Positions 1-7,867 of a stretch of DNA of 64,000 nt are shown here, one piece after another. Source of the DNA: Streptacidiphilus albus JL83 (GTDB taxonomy: Bacteria > Actinomycetota > Actinomycetes > Streptomycetales > Streptomycetaceae); assembly GCF_000744705.1 (NCBI RefSeq), contig NZ_JQML01000001.1, positions 7,016,017 through 7,080,016 of the forward strand, read 5' to 3'. Within the stretch, counting starts at the first letter, position 1. Every line of letters begins with the position of its first letter. A program made the translations under genes and the position numbers. Below the pieces are notes generated by a model. The model was not told the origin of the DNA. It saw only the letters and a program-made list of their open reading frames with translations, and ran no database searches.

Positions 1-2
1 AC

Positions 3-314
3 TCCGCCGGGGAGGCCGGCGCCAACTCGGCCGTGGCCTGGGTCGACGTCAAGGGCAACGACTACACGGTGACCGGCAACACCGGCGCCGACGCCTACCA
101 GCAGGGATTCCTGGTGGAGCAGCTCTGGCCCGGGGACGGCTGCGGCAACTCCTTCGCCGACAACACCCTGAACATGACCGGGGCGCCGGGCTACGGCTTC
201 GACATCACCGACCAGACCGCCTGCGCGAGCGTGCCCAACATCGTCTACAGCTCCAACGCGGTCACCGGCGCCGGATCCGGCGTCAGCACCGTCCCGATCA
301 CGCCCGACAGCTGA
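3..314 (+). CDS. C-terminal part of a secreted right-handed beta-helix-like protein (5' truncated by window edge)
   Basis: The reading frame is open from the first bases of the window and stops at 312-314, so only about 103 C-terminal residues are present. The visible part alternates short hydrophobic strands with Gly/Asn/Asp/Thr-rich turns (for example GNDYTVTGNTG, GNSFADNTLNMTG, GYGFDITD), the look of rungs of a right-handed parallel beta-helix. It holds a likely disulphide pair (DGCGNS and QTACAS). Proteins of this type are usually secreted and act on or bind polysaccharides, but nothing in this fragment identifies a substrate or catalytic residue. The signal peptide and catalytic part would lie left of the window. 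The next gene is convergent with a 61-base gap. Confidence 0.6.
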   Translation, partial: SAGEAGANSAVAWVDVKGNDYTVTGNTGADAYQQGFLVEQLWPGDGCGNSFADNTLNMTGAPGYGFDITDQTACASVPNIVYSSNAVTGAGSGVSTVPITPDS

Positions 315-375
315 ACCACGGCGGCGGTGCCGCGCTCTGCGCCGCACCGCCGCCGTCACCGCTCCCGCCGGGACC

Positions 376-1515
376 TCAGTCGAGCCGGGCGTCATAGGCG
401 AGTTCCCGTGCCAGTTCCTCGACGCGCTCCTCGGCCAGCCCCCGGGAGACGAACCAGGCGCCGACGTTGCGCACATCGCGCTCCAGGAACGAGCGACCGC
501 GCGGATTGGCGACGATGTCGACGATCTGCGGAACGTCGATGATCACCATCCGGCCCTCGTGCACCAGGATGTTGTAGGCGGACAGGTCGCCGTGGGCGTA
601 GCCGTCGCGGGCCAGCAGCGAGAGGTTGTGCCCGAGCTGCTGCCAGAGGTCCTCCAGGTCGATCTCCTCGGAACGCAGCTGCGCCAGTCGGGGCGCGGCC
701 TTGCCCGACTCGTCGCCGATGAACTCCATCAGGATCTCGGTGCCGAGGATCTGCACCGGGTAGGGCACGGCCATGCCTGCGGCCCAGAGCCGGGAGAGCG
801 CCGCGAACTCGGCGCCGGCCCACTGCCCGGCGATGGCCTCCTTGCCGAAGCTGGAGCGCTTGGCCATGGCCCGGCTGACCCGGGACTCCTTGTGGGACCG
901 GCCCTCCAGATAGCCGGAGTCGCGGTGGAACATCCGGTGCTGTCCGTCGCGGTAGCGCTTGGCGGCCATCAGCGTCCGCCGGCCGGTGCCGGGCACGGCG
1001 CGCTCCAGCAGGAAGACGTCGGCCTCCTTGCCGGTCTTCACGATGCCCAGCTCGCTGTCGACGGCGGCCAGTTCGGTCACCACCCAGTCGGGGCGGGGTT
1101 CCGGCCCCTTCTCGGTCGGGGTCGACTGGTCCCAGGTGGACCAGCGGTCGCCGACGGGCGGCCCGTCGGAGGAGGCTCCGGCGTACTCGTAGCCCTCCGC
1201 GAACGAGTCCGGGTCGCCGTCCTCGGCGTAGTCGTACTCGCCGTCGTACTCGGGGTTGTACTCAGGGCTGTACTCGCTGTCGTTCTGGACGTCGTACTCG
1301 GCGTCCTCGTCGTACTCGACGCCGTCGCCGTACTCGGCGTAGGCATCCTCGTACTGCGGCTCGAAGCGGGCCGCGTACTCGTCGAAAGCCTGCCCGTAGG
1401 CGGCCTCTTTGTGGTGCTGGCTACGTTGCTTGCTGCTCTTGGAACGGATCCGGGAAAAAGACTCGGTGTCGGCAAAGCGCTCGCGCACTGTGATGATCTC
1501 CTGTGGTGAGCCCAC
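376..1515 (-). CDS. RIO-type serine/threonine protein kinase
   Basis: A 379-residue protein with the RIO kinase signature set. The nucleotide-loop motif TGKEADVF is at 161-168, the VAIK-type lysine in AAKRY is near 186, the catalytic loop HGDLSAYN is at 308-315 with Asp310 and Asn315, and the metal-binding Asp of IIDVPQ is at 327. All essential residues are present, so it is probably active. Family members phosphorylate or hydrolyse ATP in ribosome-related or unknown roles; the bacterial substrate is not known. The first 140 residues are low complexity: a basic patch (20-35) followed by a very acidic, tyrosine-rich stretch (about 44-110) of EY/YD/EYD units, which could bind RNA-associated basic proteins or be phosphorylated. 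It is a single gene, convergent with the fragment at the left edge. Confidence 0.85.
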   Translation of the reverse strand: MGSPQEIITVRERFADTESFSRIRSKSSKQRSQHHKEAAYGQAFDEYAARFEPQYEDAYAEYGDGVEYDEDAEYDVQNDSEYSPEYNPEYDGEYDYAEDGDPDSFAEGYEYAGASSDGPPVGDRWSTWDQSTPTEKGPEPRPDWVVTELAAVDSELGIVKTGKEADVFLLERAVPGTGRRTLMAAKRYRDGQHRMFHRDSGYLEGRSHKESRVSRAMAKRSSFGKEAIAGQWAGAEFAALSRLWAAGMAVPYPVQILGTEILMEFIGDESGKAAPRLAQLRSEEIDLEDLWQQLGHNLSLLARDGYAHGDLSAYNILVHEGRMVIIDVPQIVDIVANPRGRSFLERDVRNVGAWFVSRGLAEERVEELARELAYDARLD

Positions 1516-1760
1516 CGGAGGGCGCGTCAGGCGCGCCGAGTCAGCCGGTAGGCAGGTGACGAGAAAGGGCGTATGGCGCGCATGCAGCAGCGCGCCGCGT
1601 CATCGCGGCAACCATCAGGGCGCACCCCCTTCAACTCACTCGTCACGACCGGGCTGTGAGTGCCCGGTGTTGCAGGAACGACAACATGTTATCCGTCGTC
1701 GGGAACGGTGCAACCTATTTATTTCGCCACCCCGGCGCGGCGGCCGGATACGTTGGGGCG

Positions 1761-2810
1761 ATGGTCACGCACGAGCACGAGATCACTGCCCCGGTCGACC
1801 TCTGCCTGTCCGGTGGCCGGCTGAACCTCGCCGCCGTCGGCTGGTCCCGGCAGCCGCTGCACCGGGCCAATCTGCGCGGCTGGGGGCGGAACAAGCGCTG
1901 GGAGTACTGGTGCGTGACCAGTCCGACCCACCTGGTCGCGCTGACCGTCAGCGACCTGGACTTCCTGGCCGTCAACACCGTGCACTTCCTGGAGTTCGGC
2001 GGCGCCGAGCCGCGCGAGCTGGAGTGCGGTGCGCTGGTACCGCCGGCGCGCGGGGTGGCACTGCCGGACACGATCGCCGGAGCGGCGCCCGGAACCGGCG
2101 TCGTCGTGGGCCCCGAGCGCCCGACGCGGGGTCAGGTGCGGGTGGAGATCGCCCACGAGGTCGGCGGGACCCGGCTCCGGGCCCGCGCGCTGACCCACGA
2201 CCGGGTTCCGCTGACCGTGGACCTCCTGGTCCGGATGCCGGAGCAGCACGAGACGCTGAGCGTGGTGGTGCCCTGGGACGACCGGCACTTCCAGTACACC
2301 TCGAAGCACACCGCGCGTCCGGCCGAGGGGCGGGTGCGGCTGGGCGACGAGGAGTTCCGCTTCGGCGAGGACGCCTGGGGCACGCTGGACCACGGTCGGG
2401 GCCGCTGGCCGCGCACGGTGTCCTGGAACTGGGGCGCCGCCTCCGGGCGCACCGACGGGAGCGTGGTCGGACTCCAGTTCGGCGGAGCCTGGACGGTCGG
2501 CACCGGTGCGACCGAGAACGCCCTGTGCGTGGACGGACGACTGCACAAGATCGGGGAGGAGTTGGCGTGGGACTACGACCCCACCGACCTGCTCGCCCCG
2601 TGGCGGCTCTGCACGACCCAGTCCGACCAGGTGGACCTGCTCTTCACCCCGTTCCACGACCGCCGCAGCCACACCGGGGCGGGCCTGCTCGCCAACCGCA
2701 CCGACCAGTGCTTCGGTCACTGGTCCGGCACCGTCCGCACCGACGACGGGCGCCCGGTCGCGGTCGACCGGCTGCTCGGCTGGGCGGAGGCCGTCCGCAT
2801 GCGCTGGTGA
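1761..2810 (+). CDS. DUF2804 domain-containing protein
   Basis: A 349-residue protein that I match to the DUF2804 family by its overall pattern: a string of Trp/Gly-rich beta segments (LNLAAVGWSRQPLHRANLRGWGRNKRWEYW near the N-terminus, then FGEDAWGTLDHGRGRWPRTVSWNWGAASG near 210-240). The fold resembles a lipocalin/AttH-like double barrel. No enzymatic function is established for the family. The frame is open upstream to 1656, but ATG 1761 is preferred because the family similarity begins there and the upstream residues are not conserved in style. The gene stands alone: 250 bases separate it from the thiopeptide precursors, and its product has no obvious link to them. Confidence 0.7.
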   Translation: MVTHEHEITAPVDLCLSGGRLNLAAVGWSRQPLHRANLRGWGRNKRWEYWCVTSPTHLVALTVSDLDFLAVNTVHFLEFGGAEPRELECGALVPPARGVALPDTIAGAAPGTGVVVGPERPTRGQVRVEIAHEVGGTRLRARALTHDRVPLTVDLLVRMPEQHETLSVVVPWDDRHFQYTSKHTARPAEGRVRLGDEEFRFGEDAWGTLDHGRGRWPRTVSWNWGAASGRTDGSVVGLQFGGAWTVGTGATENALCVDGRLHKIGEELAWDYDPTDLLAPWRLCTTQSDQVDLLFTPFHDRRSHTGAGLLANRTDQCFGHWSGTVRTDDGRPVAVDRLLGWAEAVRMRW

Positions 2811-3065
2811 GCAGGCTCGGCAGGTCCGCCGCCGTCCACTGAATGCCAGTCAAGTCCCGTGTGCATTAAGGATGTTGTTGCCTACGACACACTCCGGCAA
2901 CGAATGGTCCGTGGACAATCGGGGAAGTACCAGCCCTGCAACGGTAGTTCTGTTCCGGATTCAAAGAGGCTTCGGGACCGATCAGCGCATGTGGAGGTTC
3001 CGCAGCCGTCCTGCACCACGCAAGATGCACCTCGGCACCCGTCCCTACTGGCAAGGGAGAAGGCA

Positions 3066-3251
3066 ATGTCCGACAGCACCGCGAACGTGGGGTTCGACCT
3101 GCAGGAGCTGGATCTCGGTGACCTGACGGTCACCTCGATGCGCGACACCGTCGCGCTCCCCGAGAACGGCGCCTCCACCCAGAGCTGCTCCTGCGAATCG
3201 TCCTCGTCGTGTACGATGCCGCACCCGCAGGTCGTGACCACCCTGCAGTGA
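3066..3251 (+). CDS. lazA-like: lactazole-type thiopeptide precursor peptide 1
   Basis: A 61-residue RiPP precursor. The leader (residues 1-36) contains the lactazole-family signature DLQELDLGDLTVTS, then RDTVALPENGA. The core begins at Ser37. Read as core positions it has Ser1, Cys5, Cys7, Ser10, Ser11, Ser12 and Cys13, the same spacing as the lactazole core I remember from Streptomyces lactacystinaeus. Ser1 and Ser12 would become the two dehydroalanines that form the central pyridine and close the 32-membered ring; Cys13 would give the thiazole on it. The tail TMPHPQVVTTLQ (residues 50-61) follows. The Shine-Dalgarno sequence CAAGGGAGAAGG lies just before ATG. About 250 bases upstream hold no gene and probably carry the cluster promoter. 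Confidence 0.93.
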   Translation: MSDSTANVGFDLQELDLGDLTVTSMRDTVALPENGASTQSCSCESSSSCTMPHPQVVTTLQ

Positions 3252-3313
3252 GGGCGGTCCCCGGCGATCACGGCACAGCTCGGATCATGTCCGCACCGAC
3301 AAGGGAGATGGCA

Positions 3314-3499
3314 ATGTCCGACAGCACCGCGAACACGGGTTTCGACCTGCAGGAGCTGGATCTCGGCGACCTGACGGTCACTTCGATGCGCGACACCGTC
3401 GCGCTGCCCGAGAACGGCGCCTCCTGGGGCGGCTGCTCCTGCCAGGGGTCCTCGTCCTGCGCTTCGCCGACGCCGACCCCGGGCCCCGTCGACCTGTGA
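3314..3499 (+). CDS. lazA-like: lactazole-type thiopeptide precursor peptide 2 (closest to known lactazole core)
   Basis: A 61-residue precursor whose leader is almost identical to that of peptide 1. The core starts at Ser37 as SWGGCSCQGSSSC, differing from the remembered lactazole core SWGSCSCQASSSC at only two positions (4 and 9). All positions needed for the expected chemistry are kept: Ser1/Ser12 for the pyridine, Cys5, Cys7 and Cys13 for thiazoles, and Ser11 for an oxazole. The C-terminal tail is Pro-rich (ASPTPTPGPVDL) with an extra Ser. The ribosome binding site CAAGGGAGATGG mirrors the sites of peptides 1 and 3. Part of the upstream spacer is also repeated before peptide 3 (ATCACGGC..CTCGG), so the precursor genes arose by tandem duplication that included the spacer. 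Confidence 0.95.
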   Translation: MSDSTANTGFDLQELDLGDLTVTSMRDTVALPENGASWGGCSCQGSSSCASPTPTPGPVDL

Positions 3500-3599
3500 C
3501 CTGCGCCCGCACCCGGCGGGCGGCAGGTAGGTCTCCCAGCACCTCCTGGAATCACGGCGCATCTCGGCTCGTATCCCCTCATTGGCAAGGGAGAAGACA

Positions 3600-3800
3600 A
3601 TGTCCGACAGCACCGCGAACACCGGTTTCGACCTGCAGGACCTGGACCTCAGCGACCTGGCCGTCACCTCGATGCGCGACACCGTCGCGCTCCCCGAGAA
3701 CGCCGCTTCCGCCGGTGCCTCGTCCTGCCAGGCCTCCTCGTCCTGCAGCGTGTACGCCGTCCCCGAGCGTGAAGTGACGTTCGACCGCAACCAGCAGTAG
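3600..3800 (+). CDS. lazA-like: lactazole-type thiopeptide precursor peptide 3 (divergent core, long tail)
   Basis: A 66-residue precursor with the family leader (DLQDLDLSDLAVTS, RDTVALPENAA) and the core beginning at Ser37. Aligned without gaps to peptides 1 and 2, core positions 1, 7, 10, 11, 12 and 13 (Ser37, Cys43, Ser46-48, Cys49) are kept, so the same pyridine ring size is predicted. Position 5 is Ser instead of Cys, so the first thiazole would be lost, or replaced by an oxazole or a Dha. The part after Cys13 is 17 residues (begins SVYAVPEREV) and more polar than in the other two. The Shine-Dalgarno CAAGGGAGAAGA precedes ATG. The next gene, the lazB homologue, starts 90 bases downstream. 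Confidence 0.92.
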   Translation: MSDSTANTGFDLQDLDLSDLAVTSMRDTVALPENAASAGASSCQASSSCSVYAVPEREVTFDRNQQ

Positions 3801-3890
3801 GCGCCCTCGCCGGTCGCGGACCCCACGCATTCGCGTGCGGCCCGCGACCGGTGCCGCACAAGCCACTTCGAGCGGAACGGGATCACTGTC

Positions 3891-6635
3891 ATGCCCTACG
3901 CCGCAGCGGTCGGCACCGAAGGCGTCCGTTCCGACACCGTCGATCCCCGCTGCTCCGGCAACGGTGGCTACACGGTGCAGTTGGCGCCGTACGCGCTGAT
4001 GCGTTCCACCGTGCTTCGGCATCCGGCCCAGAGCCCGCCTGCCGCGGCGTTCCGCACCGAAGTGGCCGCACTGGCCGACCTGGAGGCGCGGACCGCCGCA
4101 CTGCTGCCGGAACTCTGTGACGCCCTGTACGCCGGACAGGGAAGCCACTCCCCGGCCTTCCACCGGGACGTGGTCCTGCCGCTGCGCCGCGCGCTGCACA
4201 ACGGGCGGGAACCGAGACCCGCGCTGCTCGACCGCCTCGGAGACCTGCCCGACCGAGTACCGCAATTGGCCGCCTGGCTGGTCCTGCGTCGCCGCCGGGC
4301 CGGTCTGCTCGCCGACCTGGCCACCACCGGCGAAGCCGCACTTGCCGCCGAACGGGAGGCGTTGTCCTCGCTCTGCCGGGAGCCCGCGCTCGGTCGCGCC
4401 ATCGCGCTCACCAGCTCCGACCTGCTGCGGGCGGTCGAACGCGCCGGTACCGGCGTCCACGACCGCAAGGCGCGCAAGGAGGAGCCCAGCGTGCTGCGCC
4501 ACGTCCTGCGGGCCAGCACCAGGACGAGCCCGCTGTCGTGGTTCACCGCCGTCGGCTGGGGGCTGCTCCCCACGGACGCCGACCTGCTCGCTGCAGCCGG
4601 TGCCGCCGACTGGGGGTCCGCCGGACTGCCCGCCGACGCGCTGATCTCGGTGGTCAAGGCCAATCGGACGCTGGTGACGGCCCTCTCCGAGGCGCTGGTG
4701 GGCGACCCGGTCCGCCGGGCCGGGCTTCCGTACCGGATGACCAGCAGCGCCCGGACCGCCGACGGCGTTTCGAGCTACACCCGCAGCCGGCTGCAGTTCG
4801 TCGGCGGACGCTTTCTGGTCGCGGCGGAGGACGAGATCGCCCTCGCGGCCCGGGGCCCGCTGGCCCTGGTCGCCACACGCTGCGAAACTCCGTCCACCTG
4901 GGACGAGTTGGTGGAGGAGCTGGCCCCTGCCCTGCGCGCGTCGGGTGAGGCGGCGAGCCGGGCGGCGGCTCGGGCGTTCCTGGACGCCCTCGCCGAGGCG
5001 GGCCTGCTGGTCCCCACCGAACCCCTGGATCCGCAGAGCGACGCACCGTTGGCGGGACTCGGCGACTGGCTGCGCCGCAGTCAGAGCGAGGAGGTGACTG
5101 ACGCAGGGTCACTCCTCTTGCAGATCAGGGACATCGACCGCATGACCGGGGAGTTCGCCGCCGCCGACCCGACCCGCCGGGCCGCCCTGCTGGCCGACCT
5201 CTCGACCTCCTGGCACACGCTTCTCGCCGATGCCGGACGGCCGGTGCCGACGCGTACGGTGCGGTTGAGCGTGCTCTCCGAGGACGTGGTCGCTCCGCAG
5301 CCGGTCCGGCTGGAAGGGCTCCTCGGTGGCGCCGACCATCAGGCACTGGTCGAGCTGGCTCCCCTGGCGGAGCTCTTCGACCTGGGCCATCTGATGCGGC
5401 GGGTCATCCGTGACCGATTTGTGGCGCGCTACGGGGTCGGGGGCTGCGGTCCGCATCCGTGGGAGTTCGGCGGCGAGTACGCGCCGGCCTGGGAGACGGC
5501 CTGGCGGGCCGCCGCGCCCGGCGCCGGCCTGGCCGCCCTCCCCAGCGGCTGCGCCGAACTCGCCGAACTGCGCCAGGCGTTGGTCGAATCCGCGCACGGC
5601 GGCGGCTCCCGGTCCGCCGATGCCGACGCGGGTCCCGACCCCGCCGACACCGACGTGGTGCTGCCCGTGGACCTGGTGCGCGGACTCGGCGACCGGCTGC
5701 CGCGCTGGATGGTGCGCCGCCCGCTGAGCTACTCGTACTTCCTCCAGCGCGCCGGCCGCGGCGACCTGCTCTGCGTGAACCACGCCTACGGCGGCTGGGG
5801 CCGGTTCACCAGCCGGTTCCTGGACGCGATGGCCCCGGGGGCCGGCGCCGAGGTGGCGCGGCAGATCCACCGCGGGCTGGGCGAGGGCGCCAGGCCCGCC
5901 CAGTTCCGTCCGGTCGGCGGCTTCAACGCCAACCTCCATCCGCTACTGGTCGCGGACGAGATCGGCCCCGACCGTCGCTGGACCCCCTGGGGCGAGGACG
6001 AGTTGGACCTGGTCCACGAGGAGGCCGACGACCAGGTCCGGCTGCGGCTGCGCGCCACCGGCGAGTTGCTCGACGTCCTCTACAACGGCTTCCTGGCGCC
6101 GACCATGCTGCCCCAGCGGAGCGCACCACTGCTCGCCGACCATCCGCTCGGGGCCGTCGACTTCCAAGCCCTCGTCCCGCAGTACCGGAGCGACGCGCCG
6201 GGTGGCCGGGTGGTCCGCACGCCCCGGCTGCGCCATCGGCACCTTGTGCTGCGCAGACGTCGCTGGCACGTGGACGCGGGCGTGCTCCGGACACTCCGCA
6301 CCGACCTCGCCGCCGAGCCGGGGTCGCCGCCGGCAGTCGTCTCCCGCTGGCGCGCCCTGCTCCGACTCCCCGAGCAGGTCTTCCTGCACCCGGTCGCGGC
6401 TGCCTCCCGGGAGGGCCGCGCGACCGAGGACTTCCTCGCCCGATTGGCCCAACCCAAGCCGCAGTTCGTGGACTTCGGCAACGCGCTGCACCTGCACTCG
6501 CTGGCCAAGTGGCTCTCCAGGCACCCGGACGGCGTGGTACTGGAGGAGGCTCTTCCGGCGCCCGGCGGCCGGGAGCAGGCCACCGGCTCCGTGGAACTGG
6601 TGGCCGAGGTCTACCGTGCCGGGCGGACGACATGA
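3891..6635 (+). CDS. lazB-like: thiopeptide dehydratase, glutamylation subunit (LazB/TbtB-like, Lant_dehydr_N)
   Basis: A 914-residue protein of the split LanB type: it has the lantibiotic dehydratase N-terminal domain but no C-terminal elimination domain, which here is in the last gene of the cluster. The start of the fold, GGYTVQLAPYALMRSTV, is near residues 25-40, and the region around 200-225 (VLRHVLRASTRTSPLSWFTAVGWG) is typical of the family. Family knowledge: such enzymes use glutamyl-tRNA to glutamylate core Ser side chains before elimination to dehydroalanine. In this pathway the targets are Ser1, Ser12 and perhaps other serines of the three precursors. ATG 3891 follows precursor 3 by 90 bases. 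The stop overlaps the next start in ATGA, indicating translational coupling. Confidence 0.9.
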   Translation: MPYAAAVGTEGVRSDTVDPRCSGNGGYTVQLAPYALMRSTVLRHPAQSPPAAAFRTEVAALADLEARTAALLPELCDALYAGQGSHSPAFHRDVVLPLRRALHNGREPRPALLDRLGDLPDRVPQLAAWLVLRRRRAGLLADLATTGEAALAAEREALSSLCREPALGRAIALTSSDLLRAVERAGTGVHDRKARKEEPSVLRHVLRASTRTSPLSWFTAVGWGLLPTDADLLAAAGAADWGSAGLPADALISVVKANRTLVTALSEALVGDPVRRAGLPYRMTSSARTADGVSSYTRSRLQFVGGRFLVAAEDEIALAARGPLALVATRCETPSTWDELVEELAPALRASGEAASRAAARAFLDALAEAGLLVPTEPLDPQSDAPLAGLGDWLRRSQSEEVTDAGSLLLQIRDIDRMTGEFAAADPTRRAALLADLSTSWHTLLADAGRPVPTRTVRLSVLSEDVVAPQPVRLEGLLGGADHQALVELAPLAELFDLGHLMRRVIRDRFVARYGVGGCGPHPWEFGGEYAPAWETAWRAAAPGAGLAALPSGCAELAELRQALVESAHGGGSRSADADAGPDPADTDVVLPVDLVRGLGDRLPRWMVRRPLSYSYFLQRAGRGDLLCVNHAYGGWGRFTSRFLDAMAPGAGAEVARQIHRGLGEGARPAQFRPVGGFNANLHPLLVADEIGPDRRWTPWGEDELDLVHEEADDQVRLRLRATGELLDVLYNGFLAPTMLPQRSAPLLADHPLGAVDFQALVPQYRSDAPGGRVVRTPRLRHRHLVLRRRRWHVDAGVLRTLRTDLAAEPGSPPAVVSRWRALLRLPEQVFLHPVAAASREGRATEDFLARLAQPKPQFVDFGNALHLHSLAKWLSRHPDGVVLEEALPAPGGREQATGSVELVAEVYRAGRTT

Positions 6636-7867
6636 CCGAGACGAACGATCAGGAGACCATCGTGGCCGAGCCCGCCACCGCGCTGACGACGTCCGGCCCC
6701 GGAGCAGCCACCGACCCCGGGGCAGCCACCGACCCTGGGGACGCCGCCGCCCGGGACGTGGTCGCGTACTACCACCACCCGATCAAGGGTTCGCTGCTGC
6801 GGGATGCGGTCCTGCCGCTCGCCGAGGGCTGCACGGCCCAGGGGCTGCGCGTCCATGTGGAGCGTCACTGGCTGCACGGACCGCATCTGCGGCTGCGGCT
6901 GCGCGGGCCGGCCGGGCAGGTGGTCGAGGCCGCCGAGCAGGGCGCGGCCGAGCTCCGGCGATGGGTCGACCGGCATCCGTCGGTCAGTGACCTCGGCACC
7001 GGGGAACTGCTGACGCAGGCGGCCGAGGCGGGCCGGGTCGAACTGATCCCACCGCCCTACGAGCCGGTCGTGCCCGACAACACGGTCTGCGTCGAACGGG
7101 TCGACCTCGCCCCGCTGCGGGCCCTGATCGGCGCGGACAGCGCCGTCCTGCGCGACGACCTGCTGGGCCTGGGCCTGCCCGCGCTGAGGGCCGGATCCGC
7201 CTTCCTGGGCGAGCACGGCGACGCGGCCCCGGCGCGGGTCCAGCTGGCTGTGGCCGCGTTGGCGGCCCACGCCGCCGCCCACCCCGGCGGGCTGGTCGGC
7301 GGGCACTACTCCTACGTCTCCCACCTGGAGGACTTCTTCGTCCACGACGACCGGGACGGACGGCTCCGGCAGACCTTCGAGGGCAACTGGCAGGCCGTGC
7401 GCGAGCGGGTGACCGCCATGGTCGGCCGGATCGCCGAGGGCGGGGCCGACGGCTGGGAGCAGGATTGGGCCGCCTGGTCCGGAGCCGCCTGGGACCTCAC
7501 CCGGAGCCGCCTGGACGCCGGGGCGCACCTCTCCGGCGACGCGGACGAGTACCGCCGCCGGGCCGCCGCCACCGGGGACTTGGACACGCTGGTGCGCTGG
7601 GACCGGGACCGCCGCACCCGGTACAGCGACTTCCACCGGCTGCTGACACGCTCCGATCCGGAGGGGACCATGTGGACCCGCCCCGACTATCTGGTCTACC
7701 GGGCCTGCACCAACGCGCTGTACCGGCTCTTCGCGGTCTGCGACCTGCTGCCGCGCGAGCGGTACCTGGCCGGCTACCTGGTCGTTCAGGCCGTGCCGGT
7801 GCTCACCGGGCACGACTGGCGCACCGAGATGACCGCGGCCGTGGACGCCATGGAGCGGGCCTCGTGA
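6632..7867 (+). CDS. lazC-like: thiopeptide pyridine synthase ([4+2] cyclase, LazC/TbtD-like)
   Basis: A 411-residue protein of the thiopeptide-type bacteriocin biosynthesis (SpaB-C-like) family. The first 35 residues are a disordered Ala/Thr/Gly stretch with a small repeat (AATDPGAATDPG). The domain begins near 46 with VVAYYHHPIKGSLLRDAVLP and then ERHWLHGPHLRLRLRG near 80-95. By gene position it corresponds to the lactazole LazC, the pyridine synthase that joins Dha1 and Dha12 into the six-membered nitrogen heterocycle, releases the leader and closes the ring. The separate elimination domain at the N-terminus of the fused last gene leaves this one free for the cyclase role. The two related folds can be confused by sequence alone. 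It is coupled to both neighbours by 4-base overlaps. Confidence 0.82.
   Translation: MTETNDQETIVAEPATALTTSGPGAATDPGAATDPGDAAARDVVAYYHHPIKGSLLRDAVLPLAEGCTAQGLRVHVERHWLHGPHLRLRLRGPAGQVVEAAEQGAAELRRWVDRHPSVSDLGTGELLTQAAEAGRVELIPPPYEPVVPDNTVCVERVDLAPLRALIGADSAVLRDDLLGLGLPALRAGSAFLGEHGDAAPARVQLAVAALAAHAAAHPGGLVGGHYSYVSHLEDFFVHDDRDGRLRQTFEGNWQAVRERVTAMVGRIAEGGADGWEQDWAAWSGAAWDLTRSRLDAGAHLSGDADEYRRRAAATGDLDTLVRWDRDRRTRYSDFHRLLTRSDPEGTMWTRPDYLVYRACTNALYRLFAVCDLLPRERYLAGYLVVQAVPVLTGHDWRTEMTAAVDAMERAS

Noticed and set aside
2859..3251. N-terminally extended version of the first precursor (130 codons)
   Set aside because: The extension has no leader-like conservation; the internal ATG 3066 has the same ribosome site and start sequence as the other two precursors.
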